Source: Euphorbia lathyris (Eukaryota > Streptophyta > Magnoliopsida > Malpighiales > Euphorbiaceae). From it: DNA of 64,000 nt. The DNA is taken from positions 99,601,895 to 99,665,894 of the forward strand of contig NC_088912.1 of the NCBI RefSeq assembly GCF_963576675.1, in the 5' to 3' direction. Made by a program: the position numbers and the translations under genes. Below are positions 57,692-64,000 of this stretch, piece after piece. The notes below the pieces were generated by a model. It ran no database searches, was not told the origin of the DNA, and worked only from the letters and a program-made list of their open reading frames with translations. Position 1 is the stretch's first letter, and the number at the start of each line of letters is the position of its first letter.

Positions 57692-58635
57692 TGTTTTGCA
57701 ACTCGTTGGCAGGAGAATCGCTGGTGTGGTATATGTCTCTTCCGATGAATGTTAAGGTGGACTGGGCTGAAATGACTAGGAGATTCATCAAGAAATGCAC
57801 CGCATGGGGACATCCAGAGGAAATGCATGAGTCACCCGATGAGGAGACACCTGAGGCAGTATTAACCATGGCTAAGTACAAGGGAGATGAGAACCCCATC
57901 GATCATGTAAACCGTTTCCGCACTCACATGTATGATGCAGGACTCCATCGAAGTGAGTTGATTCAGCATTTCCCAAAGACACTCACGGGGGAAGCTTTGA
58001 TGTGGCATCGAATGCTCTCGGGGAAGACAAAAGGGGATTGGGGATCCCTCATGGAAGCCTTTGTGTGGAGATATGAGACATACATTCCGTGGACGGGGTC
58101 GTTGGAAGATTTAGAAAGGATCAAGCAGTTTCCCAAAGAAGCATTTGTGGATTACGCAAGAAGGTGGAGGTTCAAGTATGCTTCATGTCAGGTCACCTTG
58201 AGCGATCAGGAGCAACTCATGTGCATCCGAAAGGGTGCTATTCCACTTGTGGCAAAGGGGTTGAGAAGGGTGTTCTTGAAGGATTATGATGAGCTTATGG
58301 GATGGGCTCGGTATGGATCGTCGGACCCTTCCTACGTAAATCCGAACGTCCCTCACGTGATGGATCTGATTGTTGTGGATATCTGGGGAAGTTCCTCGGA
58401 AGAGGAAGGTATCAATTAGAAAGCTCCAATCCATATCTGGGATGAGTCTGATGACGAGCCGGAAATTTCCGTAATGGTAGAGTCGGGCCGAGGCACCGAG
58501 GGAAAGAATCTGCCCGAATTTAAGATCTTCAACGATGTTACTGACTGGGGAAAAGGAAAGGCAAGCTGCTTCATAGAGGGGATCATGATGCTTGACCTGA
58601 ATGCTGAGGAGCAAGTTATCACTGCATAGACAACC

Positions 58636-59857
58636 GTGGGGGCGGTGGATGAACCAAACACCTCCAAGTCCCATGAAAACCCCGAGAACCCCGATGATGA
58701 CAACTATGTTACTGCTTTGTTTGAATCCGATGATGTACTCGCCAAAACTATCAATGAAATGAATTCTGATTTTGCTTACTTGCTTGATGTTGATTCTGAT
58801 CATTCCATGCATTCTCATTCATATAACATGCCTACATTTGAAATCAATGCAATAGAAATGTCTACTTTAAATCTTGGCACGGATGAAAATCCTAAACTTA
58901 TACAAATTGCTCAAGAATTAATTATTGAAGAGAGAAAAGAATTTGAGAGAATAATAAAAAAATACGAAATAGTGTTTGCTTGGACGTACGAAGACATGCC
59001 AGGAATCGATAAATCCATAGTAGCTCACCATATTCCAACATATCCCGATGCTAAGCCCGTGAAACAGAAGCTTCGTCACATGAGGCCAGAATGGGCAGAT
59101 AAGATCAGAGAAGAGGTGAAGAAACAGTTAGAGGCAGGTTTCATCGAAGTAATTGACTATCCTCCGTGGGTCGCAAATGTAGTGCCAATCGCAAAAAAAA
59201 GACGGAAAAGTGAGAATGTGCGTTGATTACAGAGATCTTAACAAGGCGTGCCCCAAAGATGAGTTTGCGTTGCCTCATATCGACATTTTGATTGACAGTG
59301 CAGCATCCAGTGTCTTACATACGAATGTGGATGGTTTCATGGGCTACATGCAAGTTCAGATGGCCGAGAAACACAAAGCGAAGACTTCATTCACTACTGA
59401 GTGGGGAACTTATTGCTATAGAGTTATGCCGTTTGGTTTGAAAAATGTCGGGGCAACTTATCAGCGAATGGCTACGGCACTGTTCCACGATATGATACAA
59501 AAAGAAGTGGAGGTTTACGTGGACGACATGATGGTCAAATCGGATACCAGGGAAGGACATTTCGTGGCACTCGAGAAGTTTCTGGCCCGAATTGTAGAAT
59601 TCAAGCTAAGGTTGAACCCGAAGAAGTGCTTCTTTGGCGTTTCACCGGGGAAGATCTTAGGCTATATGATCAGTAATAAGGGGATTGAGGTGGATCCCGA
59701 CAAAGTGAAGGCCATACAGGAAATGCCGGCACCGAAAAATGAGAAAGAAGTAAGAGGATTCCTGGGGCAGGTCCAGTATATCAGTCGATTCATAGCACGA
59801 CTCACCACGATCTGCGAACCCATCTTTAAGCTGCTACGGAAAGATCAACCCACGGTT
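58636..59857 (+). pseudogene. T1 reverse transcriptase
   Basis: An N-terminal extension (SDFAYLLDVDSDHSMHSHSY) precedes FAWTYEDMPGIDKSIVAHHI and PVKQKLRHMRPEWADKIREE. A +1 A in the run at about 59193-59200 shifts the frame; the new frame gives MCVDYRDLNKACPKDEFALP, MPFGLKNVGATYQRMA, the active site YVDDMMVKS near 59516, and FLGQVQYISRFIARLTTICE. The first frame ends at 59226 in shifted sequence. The connection and RNase H continue after a TGA at 59858 (TV*NDKCQHAL, formerly Trp). It would copy element RNA. Confidence 0.9.
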
Positions 59858-60760
59858 TGAAACGATAAGTGTCAGCATGCGTTGGAGAGTGTCCGCACCT
59901 ATTTGACTAATCCACCAGTTTTGAGGCCACCTAAACTCGGGAAACCACTTCTTCTATATATGGCGATCGAGGAGCGATCAATTGGAGCAATGTTGGCCCA
60001 GGAAGGGGACACCGGTGTGGAGCACGCGGTGTATTATCTGAGTAAGAAATTCCTGGAATATGAGCTCAAGTATAACATGATCGAAAAGACGTGCGTGGCA
60101 GTAGTATGGCTAACAAGGAAGCTGCGGCACTATTTTCAGTCTTATAAGGTGATCATTATATCCCGGATGGATCCCGTGAAGTATCTGTATCGAACTCCAT
60201 CTCTAACTAGGAAGCTGGCCCGATGGTTGTTGTTATTATCAGAGTTCGACATCGAATATATGACGAAGAAGGTTATTAAGGGGAGAGCCGTAACAGAATT
60301 TCTGGCCAATCAGCCTCTGAACGCAGAAGAGGAGGAGATAAATTATGATTTCCCCGATGAGCACTTGAATGCAATAGAAGTTATACCGTGGAAAATGTTC
60401 TTCGATGGAGCGGTTAACTCAAATAGAGCCGGAGTAGGAGTGCTACTTATCTCACCAGAAGGAGAAAGGATCCCAATGGCAAAGAAGCTATCCTTCCCTC
60501 TCACCAATAATATGGCCGAATAAGAAGCGTGCATCTATGGGTTGGAGTCATTAGCAGCGCTGGGAGCATCATATGTTGAAATTTGGGGCGACTCAAAACT
60601 GATTATCGAACAAGCGCAGGGAAACTGGGAAGTAAGGGAAGAAAGGTTACACCCGTACCTAGACCAGCTAGGGGGGTTGGCACAGAGGTTTAGTGAGTGC
60701 CGCTTTTATCATATTCCTCGAGCGCAGAACTAAGCGGCAGATGCTTTGGCCATGTTGGTG
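59858..60760 (+). pseudogene. T1 RNase H and second, archaeal-type RNase H
   Basis: First RNase H: LLLYMAIEERSIGAMLAQE, AVYYLSKKFLEYELKYNMIE, LRHYFQSYKVIIISRMDPVK; the catalytic Asp of the first strand is replaced by MAIEE, as in Tat, where this domain has decayed. Second RNase H: KMFFDGAVNSNRAGVGVLLI (60391), LTNNMAE, EACIYGLESLAALGASYVEI, WGDSKLIIEQAQGNW and IPRAQN(*)AADALAML, with D, E, D and D present. Stops lie at 60521 (MAE*EACIYG) and 60731 (AQN*AADAL), the latter a likely CAA to TAA change. It would remove the RNA template and polypurine primers. Confidence 0.87.
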
Positions 60761-62113
60761 TCGGTATGGGATAATCCACAGAATATTGCCTCAAAGCCTC
60801 TGGTATTGAGGAGGTCTCACAAACTGTGCTCTGAAGATGTAATGTTGTTAGGAGTGGATGGAAAGCCTTGGTATTTCGACATCGTGAACTTCATGAAAAG
60901 TGGAACTTATCCGACAGAATTAGAGCTTAAGGATCAAGCCGTGATCAGAAGGTTAGCCCAGCAGTTCGTCATCCACAACGATTTGCTTTACAAAAGGCAC
61001 ACCGATGGTTTACAATTGAGATGTTTAGACGAGGGAGAAGGCCGTGAAGCAATGGAGTCAGTGCACTCGAGAATTTGTGGAGCCCACAAGGGAGGAGCAG
61101 TGCTAGCAAAGAAAATCATAAGGCAAGGCTTCTATTGGCTCACTATGGAAAGAGATTGCAATGAATATGCGAAGAAATGCCACGATTATCAAATCCATGG
61201 CGATTATAATCACCTGCCAGCTATAGAACTGCACGTGTTGGCACCCGTTTGGCCGTTTGAAGCTTGGGGCATTGATATCATCGGTGAGGTGAGGCCTAAT
61301 GCATCAAATGGACACAAGTTCATCGTAGTTGCCATTGATTACTTCACCAAGTGGGTAGAGGCAGAATTGTTTAGTAAGCTGGGATCGAAGCAGATGAGAC
61401 AGTTTATTGAAAAGCATCTAATCACCAGGTTTGGGGTGCCTCACCACATGATCACGGATAATGGGATCCAGTTTCAAGGGGAAGTGAAAAGTCTCTTCCA
61501 AGAGTACGATATTGAGCATCATAGATCGTCTCCATATCGCCCACAAGCTAACGGGGCAGTAGAAGCGGCCAATAAGAACCTTAAGAGGATTCTCGTAAAG
61601 ACAGTGGCATCGCATCGGAATTGGCACGAGCAGCTTCCGCTCGCTTTATAGGCTTATCGCACGATGGTTAGAATGTCAACTGGGGCAACGCCGTTCTCCT
61701 TAGTGTATGGGGCAGAAGCAGTTCTGCCCGTTGAGATTGAGAAGCGATCGCTGAGAATCACGGTAGCAGCAGAGATTCCCGAGATAGAATGGGTGAAGAA
61801 CCGATATGAACAGTTGGCGTTGGTGGACGAGAAAAGGATGGAGGATCTTTACCATGTGCAGTTATATCAAAGAAGGATGGCCCGGGCCTTCAACCAAAAG
61901 GTCAAGGCCAGCCCTATCAAAGAAGGGGATATGGTGCTGAAACAGATCCGAATGACGCGCACCGACCCTAGGGGCAAGTTTAGGCCAAACTGGGAAGGAC
62001 CGTTCTTCGTGAAGAAGATCCTAAGCAAAGGGGCGGTGAAACTAACCACGATGGATGGCATTGAGTTCTCCAAACCTACCAATCTGGATAGGCTTAAGAA
62101 ATACTTTTCGTAA
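60761..62113 (+). pseudogene. T1 integrase
   Basis: The zinc-binding region has HSRICGAHKGG and KKCHDYQIHGD; the second Cys of the usual CxxC is Tyr here. The core has D in WGIDIIGEV (61269), D in MITDNGIQF (61453), E in GAVEAANKNLKRIL (61563), and TGATPFSLVYGAEAVLPVEI. The C-terminus has GDMVLKQIR, GKFRPNWEGPFFVKKIL and LDRLKKYFS. A TAG at 61649-61651 (LAL*AYRTM) replaces a conserved Trp. It would insert element DNA into the genome. Confidence 0.88.
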
Positions 62114-62574
62114 AAAAAAAGAAATAAAAAAGAAATAAAAATTCTCGATAGGTTGAAAACCCACAAAGGGCGATCTATGCAACAATAAGGGACATCCCAA
62201 TGAGTGAAAACCCAAGAGGGCGCTCATTTGAAAATTCCGGGATAATAAAAGGAGAGTTGAAAAATCGCTGGGACCTGAAAACCGAAAAAAGGCGGGTCCT
62301 GGTAACAGTAGTTATATCTTGAGCAATTATGGAAATAATGTGTAAGTGGCTAAGTATTTCTGTTGCTTGTAAATAAATAAAGGCATGAATATATTCGAAG
62401 AGAATGTTTGAAATGATTATGATCGACTGAATGTATGGTATTACAAGTTATGAGTTATACATTTCTTTTCCCCACCACCAAATAAAAAGCCTACACAAAC
62501 ATCTTTTTCACATATACCCACTATACATCACGGTAGTACTAATAAAGTCGTAAACCAAAACAACGACGGGACTA
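62114..62574 (+). other. T1 post-integrase region with short repeats
   Basis: Three imperfect repeats of about 50-60 bp at 62148-62300 share GAAAACCC(A)..AGGGCG (TTGAAAACCCACAAAGGGCG, GTGAAAACCCAAGAGGGCGC, CTGAAAACCGAAAAAAGGCG). Such phrases follow integrase in many Tat elements. No gene is seen. Confidence 0.7.
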
Positions 62575-63094
62575 TCAAGGAGGAGGAACCCCAAACTCCC
62601 AAAAGCCCTCAAGCGAATCAAAGCCTCTGAAGTAAGGTGCCCACTCCTCGGCTAAGGCCTCATCGGCAACTCGATGACCCTTTACCGCAATCCGCAAACT
62701 CTCCTCAGTAGCTCGCTGGACCTTTATATCCACACGGCTCCTCTCCTCGATTGCCCGGCCTCGCTCCTCCCAGCTGGAGCACTCATCCTCCATCTCTCGA
62801 TAACGATGTACGATCTGAGCGTCATCATTCCGTAGTGACTCTCCTCGCCCGGCCACCACGCCCTCCTGTACTCTTCAGTCCATAGAATGGAGGCCTCCCT
62901 GTAAAGAAAAATAGGAGGGAAGCAATGTAAAAAAGGAGAAAGAAAAAAAAAGAGAAAATATACATACATTCATTCATAATCATGTGCATACATATCATTA
63001 CACTAGGTTATACGATACTCACCAGATGATGGGCGTGACTTAAGTCAAGCCGCACGCAGAAATACTTGGATAACTCCACGAAATTTGTGCAAGT
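62575..63094 (-). pseudogene. T1 antisense ORF with an intron
   Basis: Tat elements often carry an extra antisense ORF between pol and the 3' LTR, and this fits that position. Exon 2 (62898-62575, minus) follows a clean acceptor TTTTCTTTACAG|GGAGGC. It reads GGLHSMD, a TGA at 62875-62877, then RVQEGVVAGRGESLRND, a charged coiled-coil region (RYREMEDECSSWEERG, RVADEALAEEW) and a tail GFDSLEGFWEFGVPPP. Exon 1 (to 63023) ends at donor CATCTG|GTGAGT and reads in phase NFVELSKYFCVRLDLSHAHHL, here in two parts (NFVELSKYFCV, RLDLSHAHHL). The intron would be 124 bases. A TAG precedes exon 1 at 63095. The function is unknown. Confidence 0.5.
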
Positions 63095-63124
63095 CTAGGC
63101 AGGCTTCGATAGGCAAATTAGGAT

Positions 63125-63252
63125 TCGATCTATGGGCACAAGCCCCGCTACGGACTGCGGTCTATGGCATTATCAATGGGCACAGGCCCCGCTACGGACT
63201 GCGATCTATGGCATTATCAATGGGCACAGGCCCCGCTACGGACTCCAGTCTA
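63125..63252. repeat. Tandem repeat, about 44 bp x 3
   Basis: Three copies of ATGGGCACAGGCCCCGCTAC followed by GGACTGCG(A/G)TCTATGGC and ATTATCA. The third copy drifts at its end. Confidence 0.85.
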
Positions 63253-63394
63253 CGACATGAAGCTACTGCGGTCACAAACTCTCGGACGGGTGATAAAGCC
63301 CAAATATCAAAGCGACTGCGGTCAAAACCTCTTGGACGAGGTCTCAATTCCAACTCTCAGACGAGTAATAAAGCCCAGCCATCATCAACGAAGA

Positions 63395-63620
63395 GCACCT
63401 GCGATCGATGTAGAGATTAAGGTCGAACGGTTAATTTGGAGATATGCGAAACAAGCAAACGCCTGCGATCGATGTATAGATTAGGGTCAGATGTTTTATT
63501 TGGAGATCCGCAATACAAGGAAACGCCTACGATCGATGTAGAGATTAGGGTCGAACGATGGATGTGGAGATACGCAAACGAAAGGACGCCTGCGATCGAT
63601 GTGGAGATTAGGGTTGAATG
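63395..63620. repeat. Tandem repeat, about 60 bp x 4
   Basis: Units share GCCTGCGATCGATGTAGAGA, TTAGGGTCGAACG and GGAGATACGCAAAC. They are more divergent than the following array. They overlap several open frames on the plus strand, which are repeat artefacts. Confidence 0.8.
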
Positions 63621-63624
63621 ATTA

Positions 63625-64000
63625 ATTTCAAAACGAAAGAGTACCTGCGGTCGAGATAAAGACTAGGGTCGCTAGAAAAAGCAACTTTACCTGCGGTCGA
63701 GATAATGACTAGGGTCGCAAGAAAAAGCAACTTTACCTGCGGTCGAGATAAAGACTAGGGTCGCTAGAAAAAGCAACTTTACCTGCGGTCGAGATAAAGG
63801 CTAGGGTCGCTAGAAAAAGCAACTTTACCTGCGGTCGAGATAAAGACTAGGGTCGCTAGAAAAAGCAACTTTACATGCGGTCGAGATAAAGACTAGGGTC
63901 GCTAGAAAAAGCAACTTTACCTGCGGTTGATGTGAAGACTAGGGTCGCTAGAAAAAGCTATTTACCTGCGGTCGATTTAGACTAGGGTCGCTAGAAAAAG
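63625..64000. repeat. Tandem repeat, about 46 bp x 8, to window end
   Basis: Head-to-tail units ACCTGCGGTCGAGATAAAGA / CTAGGGTCGCTAGAAAAAGC / AACTTT, with little divergence except in the last two. The array continues past the window. Such arrays between pol and the 3' LTR are known for Tat elements. Confidence 0.9.

Larger units (their letters stand above)
46710..58626 (+). pseudogene. T1 extra gag-like modules 2-4 (split by SIRE element)
   Basis: After gag comes an acidic linker (EEDEEELLDSDEKM), then three further segments with the gag capsid pattern. Module 2 (46938-47160) has PELKIFSGGEDPEVHLYEYM, IGEPLEWFRSLP and DWSQLASLFLEKY. Module 3 (47205-47327, resuming 57692-57810) has VSKYNGNKDPMEHLHFYL, LAGESLVWYMSLP and DWAEMTRRFIKK; the SIRE insertion cuts it between SLF and CNS. 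Module 4 (57856-58300) has AKYKGDENPIDHVNRFRTHM, LTGEALMWHRML, DWGSLMEAFVWRY and the longer tail AFVDYARRWRFKYASCQ. Stops are at 46914, 58417 and 58627. No D(S/T)GA-type protease motif was found. Confidence 0.75.
40265..64000 (+). mobile_element. Tat-lineage Ty3/gypsy element T1 (5' LTR to near 3' end)
   Basis: In order: 5' LTR, PBS, 1.9-kb leader, gag, three additional gag-like modules, RT, RNase H, a second (archaeal-type) RNase H, integrase, an antisense ORF and tandem repeats. The dual RNase H, the LTR start TGTAGACACCG, the post-integrase GAAAACCC...GGGCG repeats and the 3' tandem repeats all point to Tat. The 3' LTR lies right of the window. A SIRE-type element interrupts it at 47328-57691. 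At least ten in-frame stops and several frameshifts make it inactive. Confidence 0.88.

Noticed and set aside
62724..62969. Minus-strand ORF starting MYVYFLFFFLSPF as a secreted or membrane protein
   Set aside because: The hydrophobic start is the pyrimidine tract of the proposed intron; the coding frame of the antisense ORF is different.
63625..64000. CRISPR or regulatory repeat array
   Set aside because: It is a simple 46-bp head-to-tail tandem repeat in the 3' part of a Tat element, a known property of that lineage.
1..64000. rRNA or tRNA genes, or plastid/mitochondrial inserts
   Set aside because: No tRNA clover-leaf, rRNA core or organellar gene was recognised. The only tRNA-related signals are retroelement primer-binding sites and the SINE stub.

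Overview
This 64-kb window is typical intergenic DNA of a flowering plant, probably a eudicot. It is AT-rich, has no convincing block of host genes, and is filled with nested LTR retrotransposons of plant-specific lineages (Athila, Tat and a SIRE-type Ty1/copia), a plant L1 LINE with an RNase H, a hAT-type MITE, an Au-like SINE stub and a probable Helitron. The species cannot be told from the sequence. Almost every coding region is retroelement-derived and broken by stops, frameshifts, deletions or insertions.

Layout. (1) 1-8305, + strand: the 3' part of an Athila-lineage Ty3/gypsy element (RT, RNase H, integrase, spacer, 3' LTR). Its RT is split by a solo Tat-type LTR at 79-2946. (2) 8306-13353, - strand: a second Athila-type element with 5' LTR, PBS and a C-rich-tailed ORF but no gag-pol. 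Its other half is presumably left of the window because element 1 inserted into it. (3) 13354-13960: a copia LTR fragment. (4) 13961-14891: a minisatellite. (5) 14892-23308, - strand: a complete 8.4-kb Athila-type element with a perfect ATGTG target-site duplication. Its pol is internally deleted, so protease is joined to the integrase C-terminus, and its 5' LTR carries a 951-bp copia fragment. (6) 23314-25450: degenerate retroelement sequence ending in an LTR-like segment. (7) 26210-29042: a Helitron candidate on the - strand with a three-exon reading frame and a quinone-oxidoreductase-like fragment. (8) 29221-40264: three head-to-tail copies of an unclassified repeat of about 2 kb with a TATA-like promoter; two copies keep a hairpin of about 600 bp. 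This array is itself split by a hAT-like MITE, a SINE stub and a 5.35-kb LINE. (9) 40265-64000, + strand: a large Tat-lineage Ty3/gypsy element (5' LTR, PBS, leader, gag, unusual extra gag-like modules, RT, RNase H, second RNase H, integrase, antisense ORF, tandem repeats). It is interrupted at 47328-57691 by a young 10.36-kb SIRE-type copia element with a perfect TGTTT duplication.

The most unusual feature is the Tat element. After a normal gag with a zinc-finger-like motif it encodes three more capsid-like modules where a protease is expected, and no retropepsin motif was found. Other notable features are GC-rich palindrome blocks placed just upstream of the TATA box in four LTRs of two lineages, the tandem hairpin-bearing repeats, and a splice-site-bearing antisense ORF near the Tat 3' end. 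All assignments come from reading motifs, LTR ends, primer-binding sites and target-site duplications by eye; no database search was run.
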